Assembly (NCBI GenBank): GCA_937997485.1
Contig: CALKTH010000042.1
Location: 1 to 64,000 of the forward strand
DNA from: an uncultured Acidimicrobiales bacterium
Lineage (GTDB): Bacteria > Actinomycetota > Acidimicrobiia > Acidimicrobiales > SZUA-35
Direction of reading: 5' to 3'
Length of the DNA stretch: 64,000 bases
Made by a program: the position numbers and the translations under genes. Each line of letters opens with the position of its first letter. Within the stretch, counting starts at the first letter, position 1. The notes under the pieces are model-generated. The model had not been told where the DNA came from, did not search any database, and saw only the letters and a program-made list of their open reading frames with translations. Shown here piece after piece: positions 51,937-60,827 of the stretch.

Positions 51937-52815
51937 ATGGTGATCGAGGGCCTCGAGATCGTTGAACCATCCGAGATCGAACGAGCCGTCCGGCTCTTCG
52001 ACCGTGATGGGTTCGTTGTCGTTCGCGAGGCCCTCGACGCGGCGCAATTAGAGCTCCTGAGAGCCGGCGTTCTTGACGCCGTCGAACAGATCGTGGCCTT
52101 GGACCGAGATCAGGCCGGCAACCGGGGCTCGCACCGCTACTCCTTCGGTGGCTCGAGTCTCACGAGAAGCATGCTTCACCTCCCGGCGTGGCAGATGCTG
52201 ATCGATCTCCCAACCGTGTCGCCCATCGTGGAAGCCATCTTCCGATCGCCCGACTACATGGTCCGTTCCGCGAGCGGCGACTTCTGTCTCCCGGGAGCCG
52301 AGGGCTATCAACCCCTGCACAGTGACATGCGTGACCGATCGAGCCGGGACCCGGCCAAGACGCCGTTCAGCTCCTTTCTCGATCCGAGAGGCAAGCTGAC
52401 CGTCCGTGATCTTCCCTGTCCGTACGTCTGCGTGAACTTCTTGCCGTTCGAACAGACGCCGTTCAACGGGCCGACTCGGCAGATCCCGGGCACACAGCAC
52501 TCGCTCGAACGCATTCCGACGCTGGACGAGGAACCCGAGTGGATGCGCCAGAGCACGGTGGCCCCTGCGCCAGCGGGAGCGGTCCAGATTCGGGACGTGC
52601 GAGCGTGGCACGGTGGCACGCCGAACGTTTCGGATCAGGTGCGGGCGATACCCAACATGGAGTACTACGCCCCATGGTTCAGAGAGCCGACCGTGCCGGG
52701 CATTTCCTTTGCCGATCATCAGAAGCTGTCTCCGCGAGAACAGGAACTGACGCGATTCCTCGTCGCCGACTCATCCGAGGAACTGACGACTGGTTTCGAG
52801 GTCCGCCCGCTCTGA
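51937..52815 (+). CDS. Phytanoyl-CoA dioxygenase family protein
   Basis: A 292-residue Fe(II)/2-oxoglutarate oxygenase. The HxD pair is H128 and D130 (LHSDMRDRS), distal H225 is in AWHGGTPN, and R236 is the candidate 2-oxoglutarate arginine. RLFDRDGFVVVREALD is the standard PhyH opening. Between two aldehyde dehydrogenases it may open a substrate to an aldehyde by hydroxylation; the compound itself is not known. Confidence 0.85.
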   Translation: MVIEGLEIVEPSEIERAVRLFDRDGFVVVREALDAAQLELLRAGVLDAVEQIVALDRDQAGNRGSHRYSFGGSSLTRSMLHLPAWQMLIDLPTVSPIVEAIFRSPDYMVRSASGDFCLPGAEGYQPLHSDMRDRSSRDPAKTPFSSFLDPRGKLTVRDLPCPYVCVNFLPFEQTPFNGPTRQIPGTQHSLERIPTLDEEPEWMRQSTVAPAPAGAVQIRDVRAWHGGTPNVSDQVRAIPNMEYYAPWFREPTVPGISFADHQKLSPREQELTRFLVADSSEELTTGFEVRPL

Positions 52816-52872
52816 CCCAGCGAGAGACTGAGGAGAGAGAGGCGACGCAGCGCTGCGCAGCGTTTACCCTCC

Positions 52873-54342
52873 GTGCCCGTGACAACTCTCGACATTGCCC
52901 GTGGCGCCCACTTGATCGGTGGAGAGTGGATTTCCACCGGTGCCACCACGGCCAGCATCAACCCTGCACGACCCGATCAGCCTGTCGGCGAACATGTGGT
53001 CGGAGATGCCAGCACCGCGAGTGATGCGGTTTCGGCTGCGGTCGATGCGCAGCGTGCCTGGCGTGCCGCGGGCTACAAGAAGCGGGCCGAGATTCTCGAA
53101 CGCGCCGCCGTGCTGTTCGAAGAGCGGGCAGACGAGCTGGCCATGATCGGCACGCTCGAAGAGGGCAAGATGCTCGCCGAGATGCACGGCGAAGCCATGC
53201 TGTCGGCTGAGACCTGCCGCTACCAGGCCGCCGTGATCAAGATGCCGACCGAGCGCATCTATCCAACGGCCAAGCCCGGCGAGACCATTCGCACCCTGCG
53301 AGCGCCCCTCGGCGTCGTTGGTGTTGTCACTCCCTGGAACTTCCCGATTCTCATTCCGGTCTGGAAAATCGCTCCCGCGCTGGCCGCTGGGAACACCGTG
53401 GTGTGGAAGACGGCGAGCAATACGCCGCTGGTCTCGGTGGCGATTGCAAAGGTCTTCCATGACGCCGGCGTTCCCGCCGGTGCCCTCAACCTCATCCTTG
53501 GGCCGGGGTCGATGGGTGGAGCGATGGTCGCCGATCCCCGCGTCGACGGTGTCACCTTCACCGGGTCGGTGCCGGTTGGCTTCGGCATTCGCGATCAGGT
53601 GACCGCTCGCAACGGGCGAGTGCAGCTGGAGCTGGGCGGCCACAACCCGGCCATCGTGTTCGACGACGCCGATCTCGACGTCACGGTCCCGCTCGTCGTT
53701 GCTGGTGCCATGGGTTCGACTGGCCAGAAGTGCACGGCCACTCGTCGAGTCATCGCGGTCGGCTCGGTGTACGACGAGCTGGTTGAACGCATGTCATCAG
53801 CGGTGAGCGCGCTCAAGATCGGTGATGGTCTGGATCCCAACGTCGGCATCGGCCCGATCGTGGCTCCTGGCGCCCGAGCTGAAGTGGCTGAAGGCCTGGA
53901 GAAGGCCTTGGCCCAAGGAGCCGAGGTCGTCGCCGCTGCGAGCGCGCCGGACACGAGCGAGTGCTTCTTTGCGCCGACGCTGCTCACCGGCACGACAGAT
54001 CTCGACATCTGGACGGAGGAGATCTTCGGCCCCATCAGCACCGTGGTACGAGCAGCTGACGAGGACGAGGCGTTTGCCCTGGCCAACAACACCGAGTTCG
54101 GCCTCTCCGCTTCGGTGTTCACCACGGATCAGTGGCGAGTGGATCGAGCGGTCAACACCCTCGAGGCAGGCATCATCAAGATCAACGCTCCCACGACAGG
54201 TTCGGAGCTCCATGTTCCGTTCGGTGGCGAGAAGCAGTCCTCGGGACACGCTCCTCGTGAGCAGGGCGATACGGCACACGACTTTTTCACCCGCACTCGG
54301 TCGGTCTACATCAACCCGGGCACACCAAATCCCTACGCCTGA
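52873..54342 (+). CDS. Aldehyde dehydrogenase family protein
   Basis: A 489-residue aldehyde dehydrogenase starting at GTG 52873. The catalytic glutamate lies in LELGGHNPAIVFDDADL, the nucleophile in GSTGQKCTATRRV and the oxyanion asparagine in TPWNFPILIPVW. The GQKCTATRR pattern is usual for ALDHs on semialdehyde or ketoglutarate-type substrates, so a dicarboxylate semialdehyde is possible. It follows the PhyH gene by 57 nt. Confidence 0.93.
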   Translation: MPVTTLDIARGAHLIGGEWISTGATTASINPARPDQPVGEHVVGDASTASDAVSAAVDAQRAWRAAGYKKRAEILERAAVLFEERADELAMIGTLEEGKMLAEMHGEAMLSAETCRYQAAVIKMPTERIYPTAKPGETIRTLRAPLGVVGVVTPWNFPILIPVWKIAPALAAGNTVVWKTASNTPLVSVAIAKVFHDAGVPAGALNLILGPGSMGGAMVADPRVDGVTFTGSVPVGFGIRDQVTARNGRVQLELGGHNPAIVFDDADLDVTVPLVVAGAMGSTGQKCTATRRVIAVGSVYDELVERMSSAVSALKIGDGLDPNVGIGPIVAPGARAEVAEGLEKALAQGAEVVAAASAPDTSECFFAPTLLTGTTDLDIWTEEIFGPISTVVRAADEDEAFALANNTEFGLSASVFTTDQWRVDRAVNTLEAGIIKINAPTTGSELHVPFGGEKQSSGHAPREQGDTAHDFFTRTRSVYINPGTPNPYA

Positions 54343-54375
54343 AATATTCGGAGCGGCTGCTGAGTTCGATCACGC

Positions 54376-54786
54376 ATGACGAACCAGCTGGGCAACGGAC
54401 TGATCGAAACAACCGGGAAGGGCACCGCAGCGGAAGCTGCGGATCGCCTGGCCGCGGCGATCGACGGCAACGAAAAGCTCCGGCTTGTTGCCCGAGTCGA
54501 CCACGGGGCGGGCGCGGCCAGCGTGGGCCTTGAGCTAGCGCCCACGGTCGAGATCCTGTTCGGCAATCCGGCGCTCGGCACGCCGCTCATGCACCTTGCA
54601 CCCACGGTGGCGATCGACCTTCCCCAGAAGATCCTGATCATCGAATCAGAAGCCGGCGTTCGGGTCTTGCACAACGATCCCGGGTATCTCGCTGAGCGTC
54701 ACGGCATCCCGTCTGACACGCCTCAGCTGGCCGTGATCTCGGGAGCGCTTCAGAACCTGGCAAATGTCACGGCTGGGCTGAGCTGA
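54376..54786 (+). CDS. DUF302 family protein
   Basis: A 136-residue DUF302 domain. LVARVDHGAGAASVGLELAPT, then EILFGNPALGTPLMHLAPTVAIDLPQKI and LHNDPGYLAERHGI, are the conserved blocks. DUF302 proteins have a ferredoxin-like fold and no established biochemical role. Its 3' end overlaps the convergent LysR gene by 20 bases. It is placed just after the second ALDH with a 33-nt gap. Confidence 0.85.
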   Translation: MTNQLGNGLIETTGKGTAAEAADRLAAAIDGNEKLRLVARVDHGAGAASVGLELAPTVEILFGNPALGTPLMHLAPTVAIDLPQKILIIESEAGVRVLHNDPGYLAERHGIPSDTPQLAVISGALQNLANVTAGLS

Positions 54787-55612
54787 CGGCCGACTCCAGC
54801 CAGGTCGGGAACCAGTCCCACGCCTCGCTCGCCGCGGTATCGACGATGACGTAGGCCCGACGAGTGAACGTCGGTGCCTCCAGGCGGTGAAGCTGCCCCT
54901 CGGCGAGCGCAGTCTGGCAGAGACGGAGCGGTGCATAGGCCGACCCACCGTGCTCGAGGAGATGGGCGAGGCCCAGCACGGCCGAACCGAAACTGAGTTT
55001 GGCAGTGTCAGCATCGGCGTACGCCGCCGCGTGTTCTCGGCCGAATTCGTCACCTGACTCGACGTAGACGTAGCCGGGATCGAATCGTATGGGGCTGGTG
55101 GCATCGGTCGAGACGAGCACGAGTTGGTCGGAGGGAAGCTCCAGCACCTGCCAACGAGGATGTGTGAGCGGCCAGTAAGTGAAGGCCAGATCCACCAGGC
55201 CGCCGTTCATCCACGCCTGGAGGTCCGCCTGCCCACCATGTGACACCGCGAGGGCGAGGTCAGGTTGCTCCGTTCGCAGCAGCTCGAAAAGGTCGGCGCC
55301 CCGTCCCGGCCAGAGATCGGGATGACACCCGATGTTGCACACCGAGGTCACCGAATTCGGGAGCTGCGTTTCCAGCCGGGCCTGACGCCAGAGCCCCATC
55401 ATCGTCTCCGCGCTTCGTGCGAGCCGGAGGCCAGCAGCGGTGGGAGTCACACCTGACTTGTCGCGGTGCAGGAGCTGCTGGCCGACCTCCCCCTCCAGCG
55501 TCTTGAGTCGAGCGGTCACCGTCGACTGACTGACGTGAAGGCGCTCGGATGCGCGCACGAGGCTGCCCTCGTCGAGGATCGTGATGAATGTTTCCAGCGT
55601 GTGCAGATGCAT
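54767..55612 (-). CDS. LysR family transcriptional regulator
   Basis: A 281-residue LysR-type regulator beginning at ATG 55612, with GAGGAG upstream. The winged helix is MHLHTLETFITILDEGSLVRASERLHVSQ, then STVTARLKTLEGEVGQQLLHRD. The effector domain covers about residues 85-275. It diverges from the ALDH gene at 55713, and two adjacent dyads in the intergenic region look like its binding sites. It probably activates the ALDH-LLM-hydrolase-TPP operon in response to a pathway metabolite. Confidence 0.9.
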   Translation of the reverse strand: MHLHTLETFITILDEGSLVRASERLHVSQSTVTARLKTLEGEVGQQLLHRDKSGVTPTAAGLRLARSAETMMGLWRQARLETQLPNSVTSVCNIGCHPDLWPGRGADLFELLRTEQPDLALAVSHGGQADLQAWMNGGLVDLAFTYWPLTHPRWQVLELPSDQLVLVSTDATSPIRFDPGYVYVESGDEFGREHAAAYADADTAKLSFGSAVLGLAHLLEHGGSAYAPLRLCQTALAEGQLHRLEAPTFTRRAYVIVDTAASEAWDWFPTWLESAVSSAQP

Positions 55613-55642
55613 GAATCTCCTCGACGTGAGGGTGCCACAATT

Positions 55643-55667
55643 CAGCAAAGCTGCATTCAACGTGCAG
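55643..55667. promoter_or_regulatory. LysR-type binding dyads upstream of ALDH operon
   Basis: Two overlapping dyads lie between the LysR start (55612) and the ALDH start (55713): CAGC-AAA-GCTG (55643-55653) and CTGCA-ttcaacg-TGCAG (55651-55667). Such short interrupted palindromes about 50-70 bases before the target gene are typical recognition sites of LysR regulators. Confidence 0.45.
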
Positions 55668-55712
55668 AAAGTTTCGATTTCCGGGATCGACAGTCTGATC
55701 TAGCGTCGTCGC

Positions 55713-57197
55713 ATGGCAGCCGAGATCGCAACACAACACATGCTCATCAACGGTGAGTGGGTCGCCGCATCAGATGGGGCGTTCTTCGAGAGTGTGGACC
55801 CCTCGAGTGGCGAGGTCTGGGCGCAGGTCCCGGAGGCCACCGAGGCGGACGTCGATCGGGCCGTGCGCGCTGCACATACGGCGATGACCGAGGGGCCATG
55901 GGCAGGGCTCACTCCCACCGAGCGGGGTCGTGCCCTCCGCCGGCTCGGTGACCTGATGGCCGAGAACTCCGAGGAGTTGGGACGGGTCGAGACTCGCGAC
56001 ACTGGCAAGCTCTTCAAAGAGACCCGTTGGCAGTCGACCTACATCGCCGAGTACTTCCAGTTCTTTGCTGGTGCGGCCGACAAGGTGGGCGGCGAGACGC
56101 TTCCCATCGACAAACCCGATCTCTTCGTGTTCACCGAACGGGAGCCGGTGGGGGTCGTGGCAGCGGTTGTGCCCTGGAACTCGCAGATGTTCCTGAGTGC
56201 AACGAAGATCGCTCCGGCGCTTGCCGCAGGCAACGCCATCGTGCTCAAGGCCTCCGAACATGCGTCGGCTCCACTCTTGGCCTTCGGTCGATTGGCGGCC
56301 GAGGCCGGTCTCCCGGATGGCGTGATCAACATCATCACCGGACACGGAGAGCCGTGCGGTCGTGCCCTCACCAGCCATCCGCTGGTGGCGAAAATCGCTT
56401 TCACCGGTGGTCCAGCGTCGGCACAGCACGTCATCCACAATTCGGCGGCGAACTTTGCGCAGGTGTCGCTCGAACTCGGAGGAAAGTCGCCGTTCATTGT
56501 GTTCGACGACGCGGACATCGCGAGTGCGGTCAACGGTTCGATTGCCGGGATCTTCGCTGCCTCCGGACAGAGCTGCGTCGCCGGTTCTCGCCTGTATCTG
56601 CATGAAGACATTGCCGAGGAGTTCCTCGAGCGGATGACTGAGCTGGTCGGCAAGATCCGGCTGGGAGACCCGCAAGACGATGACACCGACATGGGGCCTC
56701 TCTGCACCCCAGGCCAGCTGGCTCACATTCAGGAGCAGGTTGCTCTGGCCGAGCAGGAGGGCGCCACGATCGTGGCCGGCGGGGCTCAACCAGCCGAGCT
56801 TGGTGGGCTGTACTTCCAGCCCACCATCATCGATTGTCCTCGTCAGGACCTGACAATCGTGGACACCGAGCTGTTCGGTCCGGTGCTGAGCGTGCAGCGC
56901 TTCCGCACGGAAGACGAAGTCGTCGGACTGGCGAACGATACGAAACACGGATTGGCTGCCGGCATCTTCACTCGCGACAGTGCCCGCTCACTGCGAATGG
57001 CAAAGCGAGTGCGAGCCGGCATTGTCTGGGTCAACACGTATCGCGTGATCTCACCGATCGCAGCGTTCGGTGGCATGAAGAACAGCGGCTACGGGCGGGA
57101 GGCGGGGCTCCAAGCGCTTTACGACTACAGCCGACCGAAGACCGTGTGGATGAACATGTCCGATGTACCCCTGGCCAGCCCGTTCGTGCCCCGCTGA
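55713..57197 (+). CDS. Aldehyde dehydrogenase family protein
   Basis: A 494-residue aldehyde dehydrogenase. LELGGKSPFIVFDDADI provides the catalytic glutamate, ASGQSCVAGSRL the cysteine and VPWNSQMFL the asparagine. MKNSGYGREAGLQALYDY at the C-terminus is usual for broad-specificity ALDHs. It is the first gene of the operon divergent from LysR, followed 11 nt later by an LLM monooxygenase; the monooxygenase product may be its aldehyde. Confidence 0.93.
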   Translation: MAAEIATQHMLINGEWVAASDGAFFESVDPSSGEVWAQVPEATEADVDRAVRAAHTAMTEGPWAGLTPTERGRALRRLGDLMAENSEELGRVETRDTGKLFKETRWQSTYIAEYFQFFAGAADKVGGETLPIDKPDLFVFTEREPVGVVAAVVPWNSQMFLSATKIAPALAAGNAIVLKASEHASAPLLAFGRLAAEAGLPDGVINIITGHGEPCGRALTSHPLVAKIAFTGGPASAQHVIHNSAANFAQVSLELGGKSPFIVFDDADIASAVNGSIAGIFAASGQSCVAGSRLYLHEDIAEEFLERMTELVGKIRLGDPQDDDTDMGPLCTPGQLAHIQEQVALAEQEGATIVAGGAQPAELGGLYFQPTIIDCPRQDLTIVDTELFGPVLSVQRFRTEDEVVGLANDTKHGLAAGIFTRDSARSLRMAKRVRAGIVWVNTYRVISPIAAFGGMKNSGYGREAGLQALYDYSRPKTVWMNMSDVPLASPFVPR

Positions 57198-57208
57198 GGA
57201 GTGCTGCA

Positions 57209-58279
57209 ATGAAGTTTCATCTTGCGGTGAACCTGGAGCGGATGGATGCGGAGACGGATCTACGCGCGGTGCGTGATCACACACTGCGCATGGTCAAGAT
57301 GGCCGATGATGCGGGCTTCGAGATCGCATGGGCGGCGGAACATCACGCCCTGGAAATGACGATCGCTCCCAACCCGTTCCAGCTGCTCACGTGGTGGGGA
57401 GACAACACCAGCCAGATTCGGCTGGGGTGCGGTGTCGTCAACACGGCGTACTGGCATCCCATCAACTTGGCAGGGGAGGCGGCGATGCTGGATTTGCTTT
57501 CCGACGGCCGACTGGAGCTCGGTCTTGGTTCCGGCGCCTATCAGCGGGAGTTCGACCGTATGCGCCCGGGTCTGCTCCAGCCGGAGAGCTATCGGTACCT
57601 GCAGGAGATGCTCCCGCTGATCAAGCAGCTGTGGGCAGGCGACGTCACCCACGACGGAGAGTTCTGGCAGTTCCCCTCGTCGACGTCGTGTCCCAAGCCC
57701 GTCCAAGAAGATGTTCCGCTTTGGGTCGCTGCCCGTTCGCCGATCACGTTCGACTACGCCGTGGCCAACGACTGCAACATCATGTGCTGGCCACTCACGC
57801 TGCCGTTCTCCGAAGCCGAGAAGTACCGCCAGCAGCTCGACGAATCCATCGACAAGGCCGGGGGATCGTTCACCGGTTCGTTCGCCCTCATGCGTCACGC
57901 CGCCGTCTACGACAACGAAGCGGATCGGGCCGCTGCTCTGGGAGCGATCCGTAGCGTGCTTGGCAAGTTCGGCAACCTCATGCTGAAGCGGGGCGACGTG
58001 GTGAACGGATTCCCTGAGGAGGTGCCGCTCGAGGAGCTCGATGGAAACTTCCGCTACGACGCCGACATGCTCGAGGAGAACCTGATGTTCGGAACTCCTG
58101 ACCAAGTGATCGACAAGCTCCGCCGCTACCAATCGATTGGTGTTGACTCGTTCATCTATTACGCCTCGATGGGGTTGGACATGGACGTGCAGATCCGCTC
58201 GTTCCAGCGATTCATCGATCAAGTGGTGCCCGCATTGTCGCCGTCGGACGACAGCGCTCACCATCCGTCGCATGCCTAG
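57209..58279 (+). CDS. LLM class flavin-dependent monooxygenase
   Basis: A 356-residue luciferase-like barrel starting at ATG 57209, with GAGGAG 9 bases upstream. EIAWAAEHHALEMTIAPNPFQLL and LDLLSDGRLELGLGSGAYQREF are the canonical blocks of FMN-dependent LLM monooxygenases (bacterial luciferase alpha/alkanal-type). It needs FMNH2 from a separate reductase. The 8-base overlap with the hydrolase gene shows coupling. The substrate could be an alkane sulfonate, a ketone or an amine. Confidence 0.88.
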   Translation: MKFHLAVNLERMDAETDLRAVRDHTLRMVKMADDAGFEIAWAAEHHALEMTIAPNPFQLLTWWGDNTSQIRLGCGVVNTAYWHPINLAGEAAMLDLLSDGRLELGLGSGAYQREFDRMRPGLLQPESYRYLQEMLPLIKQLWAGDVTHDGEFWQFPSSTSCPKPVQEDVPLWVAARSPITFDYAVANDCNIMCWPLTLPFSEAEKYRQQLDESIDKAGGSFTGSFALMRHAAVYDNEADRAAALGAIRSVLGKFGNLMLKRGDVVNGFPEEVPLEELDGNFRYDADMLEENLMFGTPDQVIDKLRRYQSIGVDSFIYYASMGLDMDVQIRSFQRFIDQVVPALSPSDDSAHHPSHA

Positions 58280-59096
58280 CCGGACCGAAGACGGCACGGC
58301 CTACGACGATTGGCCGGCGTCGACAGGGCAGGGCACGGCACCCGCGATCGTTCTGATCCACGGCCTCGGTCTGAGTCGTCACTTGTGGGCCTCCCACCTC
58401 AAGGCGCTCACCGGGACGCACCGCGTCATCAACTACGACCTTTACGGCCACGGTGAGAGTGCGCCACCACCCGAGGAGGCCTCGCTTCGCGTCTACGCCG
58501 AACAGATCGCCCGGTTGCTCGACGAGCTCGGGGTGGAGGACGCGGCAATTGTCGGCTTCTCGATCGGCGGGATGATCAATCGGCGTTTCGTGCTCGATCA
58601 TCCGGATCGGGCGAGCTCGCTCGTGATTCTCAACTCACCGCACGACAGGGGAGACGAGGGGCAACGCGCCGTGGAGGAGCGGGCCTCCACTGTTCGTTCG
58701 CAGGGCGCCTTGGCCACGATGGATGCTGCGCTGGCCCGATGGTTCACGCCCGAGTATCTGGCCAGCGAGGGTTTGGGCCCAGCACTCGTTCGGCAGTGGC
58801 GCATGGAAGCCGACGCCGAGAGCTACGCCCAGGCGGCCTGGGTACTGGCTGCCGGCGTGCGGGAGCTCACATCGCCCGAGCTCATCTTCGATCTTCCGGC
58901 GTTGGTGATGACAGGCGAGGGCGACACGGGTTCCACGCCGGCAATGGCTCATGCCATCGCCGCTCAGTTCCGAGACGAAGCACGGGCAACGGCGCAAACG
59001 CTCATCGTGCCTCGATTGCAGCATTTGGGCCTGCTCGAGCAGCCGGAACTCTTCACCAACCCCATTCTCGATTTCCTCGACCGGAGCGTTTCATGA
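58272..59096 (+). CDS. Alpha/beta hydrolase
   Basis: A 274-residue hydrolase. The oxyanion HG turn is LIHGLGLSRHLW and the nucleophile elbow is VGFSIGG with S97. The catalytic histidine is probably in RLQHLGLLEQPELF. This architecture fits 3-oxoadipate enol-lactonase-like and lactone/ester hydrolases. Start ATG 58272 overlaps the LLM gene; the stop overlaps the TPP-enzyme start as ATGA. A Baeyer-Villiger-like LLM product (ester or lactone) would be a natural substrate. Confidence 0.87.
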   Translation: MPSRTEDGTAYDDWPASTGQGTAPAIVLIHGLGLSRHLWASHLKALTGTHRVINYDLYGHGESAPPPEEASLRVYAEQIARLLDELGVEDAAIVGFSIGGMINRRFVLDHPDRASSLVILNSPHDRGDEGQRAVEERASTVRSQGALATMDAALARWFTPEYLASEGLGPALVRQWRMEADAESYAQAAWVLAAGVRELTSPELIFDLPALVMTGEGDTGSTPAMAHAIAAQFRDEARATAQTLIVPRLQHLGLLEQPELFTNPILDFLDRSVS

Positions 59097-60796
59097 CCGA
59101 CCCGAAGACGACTGACATGTCTGGCGGCCAGGCTGCTATTGCCGCGTTGCAGGCGGAGGAGGTCAGCCACGTCTTTGGGCTGATCGGATCAGCCACGATG
59201 GAGATGTTCGACGCGCTCTACGACGCCAAGGACATTCAGTTCATCGGCGTGCATGACGAGCGCACTGGCACCCACATGGCTGACGGCTTCGCCCGAGCGT
59301 CTGGGCATGCCGGAGTGATCCTGGCCGGGCAGAACGGACCCGGCTCGACAAACCTGGTCACCGGTCTGGCCCAAGCCAAGGCCGCGTACTCGCCGGTTGT
59401 GTCCATCGCCGGTGCGCTCTCCTCGGGACACGTCTACCGAGATGCGTTCCAGGAAGTGGATCAGCAAGCGATCTTCACGCCGATCACGAAGAAAACGTGG
59501 ACCGTTCCGTCCACCGACCGGGTACCAGAGCTGATGAGGGAAGCCTTTCGTGTGGCGCTTTCGCCGCGCCGTGGGCCAGTACAGGTGAATCTGCCCCGAG
59601 ACGTCTTGTCCGGCCGTGCTGACTTCGGGTCGATGCCCTCACCCCGCACGTATCGAAACCACAGCGTTCCTGCGGCGCACCCTAATGCGGTGGCCGAAGC
59701 AGCGGCGCTGCTGCTGGGTGCCGAGCGACCCGTCATCGTCGCCGGCGGTGGCATCAAGGACACGGGCGCCCACGCGGCGGCGGTCGAACTGGCCGAGGCG
59801 TTGCAGTGTCCAATCGCAACCTCCCCTGGACATGGTGACGCCATTCCGTTCGGGCACCCGTTGAACGCTGGCCAGATGGGTCCGAGAGGCAATCCTGTGG
59901 CGTCTCGCCTGGTGAAAGAGGCCGATGTCATCCTGGCCCTCGGCACCAGGTTGGGCTTCAACTCGACCTTCTACTCCTACGACAACGTCAATGCCGATGC
60001 CGCGATCATCCAGATCGAGATCGAGCCCACGGCGATCGGCCGGTTCTTTCCCGTCGAGGTCGGTATCTGGGCCGATGCCCCGACGGCGGCAGCCCAGCTC
60101 ACGAAGGCGATCACTGCTGGCCGGCGGAGAGCCGACGCGGTTCGATGGACGGAAGTGTTCCAGGCCGAGCGCCGAGACTTCCTCGCCCGACGAGATACCG
60201 ATGCGGTGGAGACACATCCCATCCAGCCTTCGGGCTTGTTCAAGGCGTTGCGTCGTGTCATTCCGCGCGAGGCAGCGGTGACGCTCGACGCGGGCACGAT
60301 GTGCCTGCAAGCCACCGATGCCCTCGACTATCACCGTTCGAAGAGTCTGTTCTCACCGCTCGACTTCGGCCTTGTCGGCTTCTCATTCGCGGCAGGCCTC
60401 GGCGTCAAGCTCGCGATGCCTGAGCGGCCGGTCGTCAGCCTGATGGGCGATGGCGGCTTTGGGATGACCATGTCGGAGCTCTCTACCGCGGTCGACCACG
60501 GCATCAACACCGTCACCGTCGTGATGAACAATCAGTGCTGGGGAGCGGAGAAGTCGTACCAGAAGGACTTCTTCGACGGGCGCTACATCGGCGCTGATGT
60601 TTCGAGTCCGCCGTTCGATCGCGTCGCCGAACTCTATGGCGCTCGTGGATTCCGGGCGGATTCACTGGACGAGGTTGCAGGAGCGGTGGAGGCCGCGCTG
60701 GCGTGTGGTGCGCCCGCCGTGGTTGACGTGGCGGTCGATCCTGATGCGCTCTACAGCTTCCGAAAGGACAGCTTCACGCACCGGCCACAATCGTGA
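59093..60796 (+). CDS. ThDP-dependent enzyme, sulfoacetaldehyde acetyltransferase/acetolactate synthase-like
   Basis: A 567-residue thiamine-diphosphate enzyme. E56 in GVHDERTGTHMADGFARASG is the catalytic glutamate, and GDGGFGMTMSELSTAVDHG with MNNQCWG is the ThDP/Mg motif (GDG to NN). VFGLIGSATMEMFDALYD and AFQEVDQQAIFTPITKK resemble sulfoacetaldehyde acetyltransferase (Xsc) more than anabolic acetolactate synthase, but specificity cannot be fixed. It is the last gene of the LysR-regulated operon, coupled to the hydrolase by ATGA. Confidence 0.85.
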   Translation: MTDPKTTDMSGGQAAIAALQAEEVSHVFGLIGSATMEMFDALYDAKDIQFIGVHDERTGTHMADGFARASGHAGVILAGQNGPGSTNLVTGLAQAKAAYSPVVSIAGALSSGHVYRDAFQEVDQQAIFTPITKKTWTVPSTDRVPELMREAFRVALSPRRGPVQVNLPRDVLSGRADFGSMPSPRTYRNHSVPAAHPNAVAEAAALLLGAERPVIVAGGGIKDTGAHAAAVELAEALQCPIATSPGHGDAIPFGHPLNAGQMGPRGNPVASRLVKEADVILALGTRLGFNSTFYSYDNVNADAAIIQIEIEPTAIGRFFPVEVGIWADAPTAAAQLTKAITAGRRRADAVRWTEVFQAERRDFLARRDTDAVETHPIQPSGLFKALRRVIPREAAVTLDAGTMCLQATDALDYHRSKSLFSPLDFGLVGFSFAAGLGVKLAMPERPVVSLMGDGGFGMTMSELSTAVDHGINTVTVVMNNQCWGAEKSYQKDFFDGRYIGADVSSPPFDRVAELYGARGFRADSLDEVAGAVEAALACGAPAVVDVAVDPDALYSFRKDSFTHRPQS

Positions 60797-60827
60797 GCCC
60801 TCGATCGGATGGTGAGGCTGGCCACGA

